Positions 31,691 to 40,138 of a stretch of DNA of 64,000 bases are shown piece after piece. The position numbers were made by a program, and so were the translations under genes. Source of the stretch: Phycisphaeraceae bacterium (lineage in GTDB: Bacteria; Planctomycetota; Phycisphaerae; Phycisphaerales; SM1A02); the NCBI GenBank assembly GCA_015709595.1, contig CP054178.1, positions 1,617,205 to 1,681,204 on the forward strand, written 5' to 3'. How positions within the stretch are numbered: position 1 is the stretch's first letter; every line of letters starts with the position of its first letter. The notes under the pieces are model-generated. The model was not told the DNA's origin. It did not search any database and saw only the letters and a program-made list of their open reading frames with translations.

Positions 31691-32896
31691 ATGCCCCTCG
31701 GCCAGCACCTGTTCACCTCTGAGTCCGTCTCCGTCGGTCACCCGGACAAGGTGGCGGATCAGATTTCCGATGCCGTGCTGGACGCCATGCTCGCCGAAGA
31801 CCCCCGCGCCCGCGTGGCCTGCGAGACGCTGGTGGCCACCGGCATGGCGGTGATCGCCGGCGAGGTGACCTGCGAGGGCTACGTGGACATCAACCACATC
31901 GTCCGCAACACCATCCGTGAGATCGGTTACACCGACGGGCGCATGGGCTTCGACGCCGATTCCTGCTCTGTGCTTGTCTGCCTCAACCAGCAGAGCCCTG
32001 ATATCGCCATGGGCGTCAACGAAGACCCCACCAAGGGCAAGGAGCAGGGCGCCGGCGACCAGGGGCTGATGTTCGGCTTCGCCTGCCGCGAGACCGATTC
32101 GCTCATGCCGCTGCCCATCGACCTGGCGCATCGGCTGGTGGCCCGTCAGGCGGACGTGCGCCGCAAGAACATCATCCCCAACCTGCGGCCGGACGCCAAG
32201 AGCCAGGTGACCGTGGAGTACGACGGGCTGACGCCCCAGCGCGTTCACACGCTGGTGCTGTCCACGCAGCACGGGCCGGAATGGAACGCCCGACAGAACC
32301 TGCTTCGCGACGCCGTCATCGAGCACATCCTCAAGCCCGTGCTGGGCGAGTGGTGGAACAACTCCATCAAGATTCACGTCAACCCCACCGGCAAGTTCGA
32401 GATTGGCGGTCCGCACGGCGACACCGGGCTGACCGGACGCAAGATCATCGTGGACACGTACGGCGGGCGCGGCCGACACGGCGGCGGAGCGTTCTCCGGC
32501 AAGGATCCCAGCAAGGTGGATCGCTCCGCCACCTACATGGCCCGCTACATCGCCAAGAACGTCGTCGCCGCCGGCCTGGCCGACGTGTGCGAGGTGCAGC
32601 TCTCCTACGCCATCGGCGTCGCCGAGCCGACCTCCATCTGCGTTGATTGCCAGGGCACGGCCCGCGTGGACGAGGACCGCATCGCCGACCTGATCCGCGA
32701 GCACTTCTCGCTCACGCCCCGCGGCATCATTCAGTCGCTCAACCTGCTGCGTCCCATCTATCGTCCCACCGCGGCGCACGGTCACTTCGGGCGCGCCCCA
32801 GGCGAAGGCGGCGAGGGCACGTTCACGTGGGAGAAGACCGACAAGGCCGACGCGCTCCGCGCCGCCGCGGGCCTGCGCGAGCCGGCCCGGGTGTGA
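31691..32896 (+). CDS. metK: S-adenosylmethionine synthetase
   Basis: MetK makes S-adenosylmethionine from methionine and ATP; cytoplasmic tetramer. The 401-residue protein matches family length. [20 protein letters not shown] holds the catalytic His and Asp; [20 protein letters not shown] is the ATP-loop signature, and [21 protein letters not shown] with [19 protein letters not shown] the second. Start at 31691 follows GGGAGA and directly precedes the conserved N-terminus ([13 protein letters not shown]); the longer open frame to 31181 is not family-like. It is monocistronic, facing away from the amidase gene and towards the end of the VWA-Exb operon. Confidence 0.96.
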   Translation: MPLGQHLFTSESVSVGHPDKVADQISDAVLDAMLAEDPRARVACETLVATGMAVIAGEVTCEGYVDINHIVRNTIREIGYTDGRMGFDADSCSVLVCLNQQSPDIAMGVNEDPTKGKEQGAGDQGLMFGFACRETDSLMPLPIDLAHRLVARQADVRRKNIIPNLRPDAKSQVTVEYDGLTPQRVHTLVLSTQHGPEWNARQNLLRDAVIEHILKPVLGEWWNNSIKIHVNPTGKFEIGGPHGDTGLTGRKIIVDTYGGRGRHGGGAFSGKDPSKVDRSATYMARYIAKNVVAAGLADVCEVQLSYAIGVAEPTSICVDCQGTARVDEDRIADLIREHFSLTPRGIIQSLNLLRPIYRPTAAHGHFGRAPGEGGEGTFTWEKTDKADALRAAAGLREPARV

Positions 32897-32905
32897 CGAA
32901 TCCCC

Positions 32906-35671
32906 TCAGCGGTGCTTGTTGGCCAGGGAGTCGAACGTCGGCTTGAACCTGGGGCCCCCCAGCGACGGGTCTACCTGCCGCAGGCGGTCGATGCGCGGGC
33001 GGATCTGCTGCGTATTGCGATTCACGCGATCGAGAATCTCGAGCTGGCGCAGTTCCGCGTGCCAGTAGTAGCGATCCCGCGCTTCCTGCCGCGACGCGCT
33101 GATGCGGCGGAACTCGATCATCGCCTCCTCGTACCGCGCCAGCGCGAAGAGGCAATCCGCCCGACCGAACACCGCCTGGAGCACCCCCGGCTGGGCGCGA
33201 AGAGCGTCCTCGTACAATGACAGGGCGCGGTCGAAGACGCCCGCGGCGCGGAAGGCGTCGCCCAGGCGCACCCGCAGCGGGGGCAGGGTTTCCGCCTCCA
33301 GCGGAGCCGTCGCCAGCCACTCGCTCAGCGCCTCGGCGAGCGGCAGCAGGTCCGTCCGCGCGCGGCGGCGGGCCTCGTCCACGCGATCCTCGTCGAGCAG
33401 ACGCTCCACGTCGTCCTGCAGCGAGGCGAGCATCGACGGCGCCACCGAAACGGCCTGGTCCGGAATCGAGTCCAGGAACCGCGTCACTTCCCGCACCACG
33501 TCCGCCGAGCGGCCCAGCGCGTGATACGCCTTGATGCGCAGCGACATCGACTCGCCCAGCAGCCGGCGGTCCTCGAGCGCGCCCAGCGAGTCCAGCCGGG
33601 CGAGCGCCTCGACCGCCCGACCGCCCAGCAGGTGCATTTCGGCCTCGTGAAGCGTGAGCCGGTCGAGGGCGAGCGTCAGCGCTTCGCGTCGGACCGCCTC
33701 GGGCTCGCTCGACTGCGCGTCGCGGATCGCGGCCCGCGATTTCTCGATCTGCGCCAGGGCCGCCTCGAGGCGCGCCGCCCGACGCGATTCGTCCTGCTCC
33801 GCCAGCGCCTCGGCGCGGGCCACCGACGCCAGCATGAAGCGACTGTCGGCCCACGGGGCGCTGCCGGGCGCCACGGCGGCGAAGTGTTCGCGAGCCCCGG
33901 CCAGGTCGCCGCGCTCGTAATGCAGCCGCCCCGCCTCGAAGCGCCATCGCTCCACCGAACGCAGGTTCGGATACCGCTGCAGCAGCATGGACAGCGTGCT
34001 CTCGTACTGCGCGTTCACGTCGGCGGAATCGGGCGCGGCGGCGCGGGCCTCGGCCAGGATTGACGCCGCCAGTTCGATCGCCGTCTCCGCCTGCCGATCG
34101 GTAGGGAACTCACGGGCCACCTGCTCGAAGCGACGGGCGGCGTCGAGCCAGCGGCGTTCGGCGGCCAGGGCGCGGCCCAGCGCGAACGCCGCCATCGCCT
34201 TGGTGGGCTGATCGAGATCGGCGCGGCGAAGGGCCTCCTCCAGCATCTCGACGCCCCTCGCCCGCGTGGAAGCGTCCCGGGCCAGATTCTCCGCCCGCGC
34301 CACCGTGATGATGGGAGGAAGCGCCTCCAGCGGCGCATCCTCTCCCGCGGCATTGGCGAGTCTGGCGAACACCACCGCGCGGGTCGTTTCCACCGGTACG
34401 CCGAGGTCACGCGACAGCAGGTCGGTGTACGACGCGAACGCCTGCGACAGCAGCCGGGCGCGATCCGCGGGCGACGCCTGCGCGGCGAGCTGCCGCCGCA
34501 GCAGGAACCGACGATCCGCGATCAGCACGCGGAAGAAAAAGCCCTCGGCGCCGGTGTATCGCTCCTCGATGGAGTCCAGCGCTTCCAGTCCCGCCGCCGG
34601 TCCGCGCGTGACGGCCCGGTTGAGGGCCGCCCCCATGCGGGCCGCGAAGACATCCGACGGTGTGGCGTCACCATCGCCCGCCACGGCGCGGAAGGAGTCA
34701 TCCGCCTCGTCGAAGCGTCCGAGTCGCGCCAGCGCCAGCCCCGCGTAGAGCCGGGCGCGGGGCCGCAGGAAGCCCTCCAGTTCGCCCACGAGCGGCGCGA
34801 GCAGTTCCGAAGCCAGTTCAAACGCGGCCCGCTGTTCGAGCCGATCGTCAACGTTGAACATCGCGTGCAGATAGGCGCCCACGCCGCGCAGGTACGGCAC
34901 GCGCCGGTCGCGTTCTTCGCGCGACAGTCGCCTTCGCCTGAGCTGCTTCGACAGGTCGGCGGCGTAGCCCGGCTCGCCCTCGAGGTTGATGATGAGTTCC
35001 GCGATGGCCAGTTCCGCCTCCGCCGCGAGGTCGTTGACCTCACGCGCAACGGATCGGGCGCGATCCAGCTGCGCGGGCGTGGGCAGCCCGAACTCCGCGG
35101 TCAGCCACGTGGCCTCGTGCGGATAGAGCAGAAAGAGCAGATCCGCCGCCTGGTCCGCCAGCCACAGGGCGCGGCGTTCGTCGTGGGGATGCGCCGCCAG
35201 CAGCACGCGACGGGCTTCGAGCATCCGTTCGATGCGATCCAATCGCTCGGCGGGCGCGAGCGCCGGGTCGTTGGCGGCCAGACGAAGCGCGGCGATGCGG
35301 TACAGGGCGCTCTCCGACGGGTCGCCGCCGCCCTTCGAGGCGACATAGTGCTCCAGCACTTCCGGCAGCCGGTACTCGCCAAGCCCGCGAAGGAATCGCT
35401 CCTCGTCGAGCTGGTCTTCGAGCGACTGGGCCATGATGGGGTGGGTGAGCGGGACGTTCAGCGCGACGAGCGAGGTAATGATGACCCGCAGCAGGGCGGG
35501 TCGAATCCGCCAGCCCCACCAGTCCTTGTGCGGGTGCGGCGGAGTCGGCATCGTTCGGTTGACCGTTGAGGCCGACCGAACGATCGCAGGCGGGACGCCC
35601 GTGCCACTGATAGGAAGCGAAGGCGGAGCGCCTGCCTCACCAAGCATCGGAATGGTCGCTCGCTTCCTCAC
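32906..35671 (-). CDS. Large exported TPR-like protein, last gene of the VWA-ExbBD operon
   Basis: A 921-residue protein made almost wholly of helical TPR-like repeats (AAFALGRALAAERRWLDAARRFEQVA is one, in two pieces). GTG at 35671 overlaps the ExbD stop in a GTGA junction. Residues 1-40 then contain SGTGVPPAIVRSASTVN, encoded by a dispersed repeat, before the export signal LLRVIITSLVALNVPLTHPIMA at about residues 59-80. An alternative start is ATG at 35551, which would put the signal at the N-terminus of an 881-residue protein. The protein is probably periplasmic and may work as the scaffold or substrate-contacting part of the Exb system. No enzymatic motif. Confidence 0.85.
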   Translation of the reverse strand: MRKRATIPMLGEAGAPPSLPISGTGVPPAIVRSASTVNRTMPTPPHPHKDWWGWRIRPALLRVIITSLVALNVPLTHPIMAQSLEDQLDEERFLRGLGEYRLPEVLEHYVASKGGGDPSESALYRIAALRLAANDPALAPAERLDRIERMLEARRVLLAAHPHDERRALWLADQAADLLFLLYPHEATWLTAEFGLPTPAQLDRARSVAREVNDLAAEAELAIAELIINLEGEPGYAADLSKQLRRRRLSREERDRRVPYLRGVGAYLHAMFNVDDRLEQRAAFELASELLAPLVGELEGFLRPRARLYAGLALARLGRFDEADDSFRAVAGDGDATPSDVFAARMGAALNRAVTRGPAAGLEALDSIEERYTGAEGFFFRVLIADRRFLLRRQLAAQASPADRARLLSQAFASYTDLLSRDLGVPVETTRAVVFARLANAAGEDAPLEALPPIITVARAENLARDASTRARGVEMLEEALRRADLDQPTKAMAAFALGRALAAERRWLDAARRFEQVAREFPTDRQAETAIELAASILAEARAAAPDSADVNAQYESTLSMLLQRYPNLRSVERWRFEAGRLHYERGDLAGAREHFAAVAPGSAPWADSRFMLASVARAEALAEQDESRRAARLEAALAQIEKSRAAIRDAQSSEPEAVRREALTLALDRLTLHEAEMHLLGGRAVEALARLDSLGALEDRRLLGESMSLRIKAYHALGRSADVVREVTRFLDSIPDQAVSVAPSMLASLQDDVERLLDEDRVDEARRRARTDLLPLAEALSEWLATAPLEAETLPPLRVRLGDAFRAAGVFDRALSLYEDALRAQPGVLQAVFGRADCLFALARYEEAMIEFRRISASRQEARDRYYWHAELRQLEILDRVNRNTQQIRPRIDRLRQVDPSLGGPRFKPTFDSLANKHR
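35565..35620. repeat. GTGVPP-type repeat between ExbD and TPR signal peptide
   Basis: TTGAGGCCGACCGAACGATC followed by GCAGGCGGGACGCCCGTGCCACTGAT. The copy at 38738-38792 matches it almost base for base and has the same orientation relative to the operon. The core folds as CGGGCG-TCC-CGCCTG. Confidence 0.8.
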
Positions 35672-36225
35672 TTCGGCTCCGCGAAACGGATGTTGGTGTA
35701 CCGCGCCCGCGCCGCGGCGTTGAAGGCACCCACCGTGTGATCCCAGACGGCGGTGCGGGCCGGTTCAATGATGATCGGGTGGTCCGGCAGGAACAGTCCC
35801 GCGGGGTGGTCCGGGTTGATCTGCCGATCCAGCAGGAAGCGGTGCAGCTCGTCGAACGACGCGGGCTGCGCGAAGGGACCGTCGATGCCCAGCCGGTACT
35901 GGAACCGTCCCGGCCCGGTGGAGAGCACCTGGATGCGCAGCGGTTGTTCATCCAGCTGAAACGGATCACGCTCCGCCTGGCTCTGCAGGTTGCGCGGCAG
36001 GTCGAGTCGGTACACCTCCTCGCCGACGCGGAAATTCGTCGCCACCATGAAATAGATCAGCAGCAGAAACACCACGTCGATCATGGCGGTCAGGTTGAGC
36101 GTGAGGCGCGCCCGGCCTCGCCCGCGCCGCGATCGCGCCGAGCGATGCTCCACCACGTCCTCATCCGGCAGGAAGGCGCGGGCGGCGTCGTGCGGCGCAT
36201 CGGGTTCGAGCGGCGGATCGCTCAC
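35668..36225 (-). CDS. ExbD/TolR-family protein 2
   Basis: A 185-residue proton-channel partner. The basic cytoplasmic start (SARSRRGRGRARLTLNL) is followed by the single membrane helix TAMIDVVFLLLIYFMVAT at about residues 48-65; the Asp in MIDVVF is the proton-carrying Asp of ExbD/TolR. The rest is periplasmic. Both ends are coupled to neighbours: ATG overlaps the stop of ExbD 1 (ATGA), and its own stop overlaps the GTG of the large TPR gene. The periplasmic domain (PLRIQVLSTGPGRFQYRL) is longer than in TolR and less typical. Confidence 0.9.
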   Translation of the reverse strand: MSDPPLEPDAPHDAARAFLPDEDVVEHRSARSRRGRGRARLTLNLTAMIDVVFLLLIYFMVATNFRVGEEVYRLDLPRNLQSQAERDPFQLDEQPLRIQVLSTGPGRFQYRLGIDGPFAQPASFDELHRFLLDRQINPDHPAGLFLPDHPIIIEPARTAVWDHTVGAFNAAARARYTNIRFAEPK

Positions 36226-36704
36226 GAGCCGTCATCCTCCGGAATCACGACCAGGTTCACGCGCGGGCGGGTGTTCACCTGCCCGCTGCGCGACGCCGCC
36301 TCCACCACGGCGCGCATGGCCGGCTCCACCCACTCGTAGTGCGTGGCCCGGTCAGCGCGCAGGTTGACGTTCAGATTGGGGTTGGCGGCGTAGAGCGCCG
36401 CCAGGTGCGCGATCATTCCATCCACGCCGTCCTTCGTGGGCGGAAAGGCCCGGCCTCCAACGCGGTATGACTCGATCTCCGACGAGCCGCGCGACCGCGG
36501 AACCACGTTGATGACCACCCGTCGATCATCCTCCATGCGGGCCGTCAGCGGGCGCTCCGGCTGGGGCAGGTTGAGATCGACGTGCTCCACCTCCACGATC
36601 TGCGACACCAGCACGAAGAAGACGATAAGCAGAAACGTCACGTCGATCATCGGCGTGAGGTTGGCCTCCATCTCGGCTCGGCCGCGCCGGTAGACCGCGC
36701 TCAC
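36222..36704 (-). CDS. ExbD/TolR-family protein 1
   Basis: A 160-residue ExbD-like protein starting with GTG at 36704. The helix is MIDVTFLLIVFFVLVSQI, with the conserved Asp after PMI, preceded by MEANLTP, a common ExbD start. The periplasmic region ends ATHYEWVEPAMRAVVEAA and RVNLVVIPED in good family form. GTG overlaps the stop of the ExbB gene (GTGA) and its stop overlaps ExbD 2. Two ExbD proteins per ExbB is a recurrent planctomycete arrangement and fits a channel with a heterodimeric D-subunit pair. Confidence 0.92.
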   Translation of the reverse strand: MSAVYRRGRAEMEANLTPMIDVTFLLIVFFVLVSQIVEVEHVDLNLPQPERPLTARMEDDRRVVINVVPRSRGSSEIESYRVGGRAFPPTKDGVDGMIAHLAALYAANPNLNVNLRADRATHYEWVEPAMRAVVEAASRSGQVNTRPRVNLVVIPEDDGS

Positions 36705-37516
36705 GACCTTGGCTCCGAGGGGGGCTTGGCGCCGCGCGACCTGGGCCGGAACTGGTTGAGCAGGTGCTCGGCGGTGTGCGTGGCCTCGGTGGTCAAGGCG
36801 TCGATGCGGTTGCGCACCACGGCGTAGCCCGCCAGGGCGGGAATGGCCACGATCAGCCCCCAGAAGGTCGTCACCAGCGCGGTGCCGATGCCGCTGGCGA
36901 GCTGGATCGGGTCCGCCGCCCCGCCCGCGATGACGATGGCCCGGAAGGCCAGGATCATGCCATACACCGTGCCGAACAGCCCGATCATCGGGGCCACCTG
37001 GCCCAGCACGTTGAGGTACTCGATGCGCCGCAGGCGGATGGTGGTGTGCTCGTCGGAGGCCAGCTCCAGCCCGCGGATCATGGCGGAGTAGCCGTGGCTG
37101 GCTTCGTTCAGTCCCGCGTTGATGACAGTGCTGAAGTAGCTGGCGTCGCGCGCCGTGAGCGCGATGGCGTCCTTGAAGCGGCCTTCCTTCAGGTGGCGCG
37201 TCACCTCCTCCACCACGCCGTCGGGCACGATCGCCTTGCGCTGGTTGGTGAGCGCCATGTGACCGATCAGGCCGATCGAGACCATCGAGAGCGCCAGCAG
37301 AAACCAGATGATCATGCTGCCGAGCAGCTCGATGGAGCGTTCGCCGGTGCGTGCGTCGGTGTGGGCGGAGTAGAAGAACACGCTGGCGAAGCTCTGCGCC
37401 GACGGCGCGGCCCGGGCGGCGCCGCCTTCGCCGCCCTCCCCCTGCGCCAGGGCGGGCAGCATCAGCAGGCACACCACACCGACCAGCACTCCCAATCGCA
37501 CCACGGAACGAGTCAT
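36701..37516 (-). CDS. MotA/TolQ/ExbB-type proton channel protein
   Basis: A 271-residue membrane protein. After an N-terminal signal (VVRLGVLVGVVCLLMLPALA) and a short outer stretch come three channel helices: ELLGSMIIWFLLALSMVSIGL, then EYLNVLGQVAPMIGLFGTVYGMI and VTTFWGLIVAIPALAGYAVV. The APMIGLFGTVYGMI and TALVTTFWGL segments are the hallmark of ExbB/TolQ, with the Thr lining the proton path. It pairs with two ExbD proteins. Overlaps: its ATG with the TPR-protein stop (ATGA), its stop with ExbD 1 (GTGA). An N-terminal signal before the first channel helix is common in ExbB of the biopolymer-transport group. Confidence 0.92.
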   Translation of the reverse strand: MTRSVVRLGVLVGVVCLLMLPALAQGEGGEGGAARAAPSAQSFASVFFYSAHTDARTGERSIELLGSMIIWFLLALSMVSIGLIGHMALTNQRKAIVPDGVVEEVTRHLKEGRFKDAIALTARDASYFSTVINAGLNEASHGYSAMIRGLELASDEHTTIRLRRIEYLNVLGQVAPMIGLFGTVYGMILAFRAIVIAGGAADPIQLASGIGTALVTTFWGLIVAIPALAGYAVVRNRIDALTTEATHTAEHLLNQFRPRSRGAKPPSEPRS

Positions 37517-38823
37517 GCCATCTCCTGAGTGGAAAACTGACCAGAAACACTCATCGCGTTGGCGAGGAGCGATCGCGCCCGCTCAGCCAGCGCGGCGTCG
37601 CCGATCTGCTCGGCGATCCTGGCGGCCTCCTCGAACAGGCGCCGCGCCACGTCGGGGTTCTTGAGCGCATCGCGGTAGATCAGTCCGGTTTCGATCAGCC
37701 CCCGCGCCGCGGCCCGCCCGCCGGGGAAGTGGATCACCGCCTGCATGAACGCCACCGCCGCGTCCATCGGACGGCCAAGCCCGTTGAGCGCCAGCCCGCG
37801 GTGCACGAGCAACTGCCCCAGGTCGCGGTCCACCGGATTGCGGACCGCCCGCTCGCACGCCTTGAGGGCCTCGTCGAACTTCGAGGCGGCCAGCAACCGC
37901 TCGATGGATTCGGCGGAGTCGGGATCACCCGGCGTCGCGGGAGGCGAATCGCCCGGCGGCGTTGTGCCGGGGCGCGTGAGCGGGGGGGCGGGCGGCGTCG
38001 CACCTGGCGGCGTCACCACGCGACCCGTCCCGCTGCGCCCGGGTCTCGGCTTGCCCAGGTCGCGCATGGGAATGCCCGACACCGTCGAGCCGGCGCGGTA
38101 GCGCCGCTGCGCATTGTCCTGCTGCACGCGGTCGAACAACGGCCTGATGGCGGCATCCAGCCGGTCGAGCGTCTCACGCACCGTCACGTCACCATCGGGC
38201 GCCGCGGCCTTGCGCCTGGCGCGGTCGATATTCGTGATGGCCTCCGCCGCGCTGTTGAAGGTGGGTTCGTTCAGGCCGCAGGTGGGGACGAGGCGCGTCC
38301 AGACGGGCGAGGGGTCGAGTTCCAGCAGCGCCGCCAGGTTGGACGCCGCCTCGATGTAGTCGCCCGCCAGGTTGTGCGCCGTCGCCAGCCGCGCATGCAG
38401 CCACATGCGCTGCGGCTCGGTGGTCGCCCTGGCGTAGCCCGCCAGGAGTTTGTCCAGCGCGTCTTCGACCTCGCCGCGCGAGAGGAAGCGCTCGGCGTCG
38501 TCCAGCTCGACCAGACCGTCGAAGCGAATGGCGCTGATCGTCGCCGCGTCCACCTGCTTGAGATCACCGCCCGCGTCGGTGAAGAACACCTGTCCGCCTC
38601 GAACGGTCTGGACGCGGATGTCGGCCAGGCGCGTGCCGCCCGCGGTGATGACGTCGGCAAGGGCGCGCGGCGACGGGATGATGCACAGGAGCAGACCCGC
38701 GAGAACGGCGAGACGGATCGGCCTCGCGCGGTCGGCCATTGAGGCCGCCCGAGCGATCGCAGGCAGGACGCCTGCGCCACGGATGCCGGGGAACCGGAAT
38801 GTCATCCATCGTGCAGCGATCAT
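37513..38823 (-). CDS. Exported TPR-like protein, second gene of VWA-ExbBD operon
   Basis: A 436-residue protein from ATG at 38823, which overlaps the VWA stop (ATGA). Residues 10-28 (FRFPGIRGAGVLPAIARAA) come from a GTGVPP-type repeat; the export signal (IRLAVLAGLLLCIIPSPRALA) follows at about 33-53. An alternative start is ATG at 38739, giving 408 residues with a normal signal peptide. Then a region of helical repeats (GEVEDALDKLLAGYARAT, NLAALLEL), a Pro/Thr-rich linker (TPPGATPPAPPLTRPGTTPP), and a C-terminal pair of TPRs (KFDEALKACERAVRNP). Likely periplasmic, linking the VWA protein and the channel. No family name known to me. Confidence 0.8.
   Translation of the reverse strand: MIAARWMTFRFPGIRGAGVLPAIARAASMADRARPIRLAVLAGLLLCIIPSPRALADVITAGGTRLADIRVQTVRGGQVFFTDAGGDLKQVDAATISAIRFDGLVELDDAERFLSRGEVEDALDKLLAGYARATTEPQRMWLHARLATAHNLAGDYIEAASNLAALLELDPSPVWTRLVPTCGLNEPTFNSAAEAITNIDRARRKAAAPDGDVTVRETLDRLDAAIRPLFDRVQQDNAQRRYRAGSTVSGIPMRDLGKPRPGRSGTGRVVTPPGATPPAPPLTRPGTTPPGDSPPATPGDPDSAESIERLLAASKFDEALKACERAVRNPVDRDLGQLLVHRGLALNGLGRPMDAAVAFMQAVIHFPGGRAAARGLIETGLIYRDALKNPDVARRLFEEAARIAEQIGDAALAERARSLLANAMSVSGQFSTQEMA
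38738..38792. repeat. GTGVPP-type repeat at the VWA/TPR junction
   Basis: TTGAGGCCGCCCGAGCGATC followed by GCAGGCAGGACGCCTGCGCCACGGAT, the near twin of the copy at 35565-35620. The core hairpin is GCAGGCG-TCC-TGCCTGC on the minus strand. It lies in frame between the overlap start codon and the signal peptide of the TPR protein. Confidence 0.8.
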
Positions 38824-39953
38824 TGCAGTCCGATCCCCAGTTCGCGTCGGTCGAGAAACTTGTATCCGCGCGGGCCGCCGTGAATCTCCGCGATCTTGCG
38901 CAGCGTGTCCAGCGGATCGGGGTCGAGAAACTGCACGCATTGAATCTGCGTGCGTCGGCGACCCGTGGTCCGATCCACCGGGTTGAGCTGGTCCAGCAGG
39001 TCGAGCAGATCCTTCTGGTCGATCTCGAACACGCCCGCGCCGGTGATGTTGTTGCTCAGCAGAAAGATCACGTCGGGCTTGAACGACAGCCCCTTCTCGA
39101 TGGCCGCCACGGGGTTGGAGCGGCCCGCGGGAATCACCGTGTCCCGCGCCCACTGCAGCACGCGGAGTTTCTCCTCCGCCGTGGCCCGCATCAGTCGCGT
39201 TCCGGGCGGGGCCGTCAGTGCGTCGTTCCTCTGAAAGAACACCACCGCGAACTCCTGGTCCGCCGAGAGGGCCTCGATGGAGCGGGCCAGCTCCTCGATG
39301 ATGATGGGAAGCGTGCCGATCATCGAGCCGGAAGCGTCCACGATGTACACGATCTTGCGCGCGTTGGAGCCGGTCAGCCCCACGAACGACGCGGTGGCCT
39401 CGCGCGGCCTGGGGGCGAACTCCGCCAGCTCGCTGGGCGAGGCCGCGTCGGAGATGACGCTGAGCGGGTCGATCTCCAGCCGCCGCAACTGCTCGGTGAG
39501 CGTGGAGGCGACGGCGTCGGTGGGCCTCTGATCCTGCGCGGCCCGTTCGGTTTCGGGTGAGATGTTGGGGTTCATCAGCGCCAGCGGCTCGTACCGCGGC
39601 TGGTTGAAATCGGCGACGATGAGAACCGGGTCTTCCTCGCGCATCAGCCGAACCGCCGTCACCACCGCGAAGCCCAGCACGATCAGTCCGAGGTGGGCCA
39701 CGAACGAGGTCACCCAGGGCAGCACGCGCTTGAGCCGCCGCTCCGCTTCGGTTTCCGCGCCCAGCTCGCGCAAATGCTCGGCCAGCGCATCGATGGGTTC
39801 AGCCGGGTGCGGCTGGGTCTCCGCCCCGACCGCCGCCCCGTCCGCCCCCGCCTCCGCCGCCAGGTCGCGCTGGGCCTCGATGAGCGCGGCCAGACCCCCG
39901 TCGGCCTCGTCGGCCTCATCGGCCAGGACGGGATGAACATCACCCGCGGTCAC
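38820..39953 (-). CDS. Membrane-anchored VWA-domain protein (TonB-position protein)
   Basis: A 377-residue protein from GTG at 39953. About 75 cytoplasmic residues, rich in Ala, Glu and Asp, precede one membrane helix (WVTSFVAHLGLIVLGFAVVTA, residues 80-100). A periplasmic linker and then a von Willebrand factor A domain follow, beginning at KIVYIVDASGS with a complete MIDAS DxSxS motif (Asp206, Ser208, Ser210), then RSIEALSADQEFAVVFF and KPDVIFLLSNN. The single helix followed by a periplasmic domain is the TonB/TolA plan, but with a metal-dependent ligand-binding VWA domain in place of the TonB C-terminal fold. First gene of the six-gene operon. Upstream TATCCT is a weak -10 candidate. Confidence 0.85.
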   Translation of the reverse strand: MTAGDVHPVLADEADEADGGLAALIEAQRDLAAEAGADGAAVGAETQPHPAEPIDALAEHLRELGAETEAERRLKRVLPWVTSFVAHLGLIVLGFAVVTAVRLMREEDPVLIVADFNQPRYEPLALMNPNISPETERAAQDQRPTDAVASTLTEQLRRLEIDPLSVISDAASPSELAEFAPRPREATASFVGLTGSNARKIVYIVDASGSMIGTLPIIIEELARSIEALSADQEFAVVFFQRNDALTAPPGTRLMRATAEEKLRVLQWARDTVIPAGRSNPVAAIEKGLSFKPDVIFLLSNNITGAGVFEIDQKDLLDLLDQLNPVDRTTGRRRTQIQCVQFLDPDPLDTLRKIAEIHGGPRGYKFLDRRELGIGLQ

Positions 39954-40080
39954 GCTTCTCTAGGATAACCAGGACCGGCCAAGAGGGCACGAACGCGTGG
40001 TGGCGACCGCGGGGCTCACCGGCTCTCACCCTCCCACGCAGGTTCTGCATGGTGCCGTCAGTTTCATTGGGGCGGGGTGA

Positions 40081-40138
40081 ATGGTCACAGGCGGGACGCC
40101 TGTATCACTGACGCCTGCGCCGCTGACCCAGGCGGGTC
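40081..40138. repeat. GTGVPP-type repeat upstream of the DoxX-like gene end
   Basis: Perfect hairpin ACAGGCG-GGA-CGCCTGT, then a further GACGCCTGCGCC unit and ACCCAGGCGGGTC. It lies in the gap between the VWA gene start and the stop of the DoxX-like gene. Confidence 0.75.
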
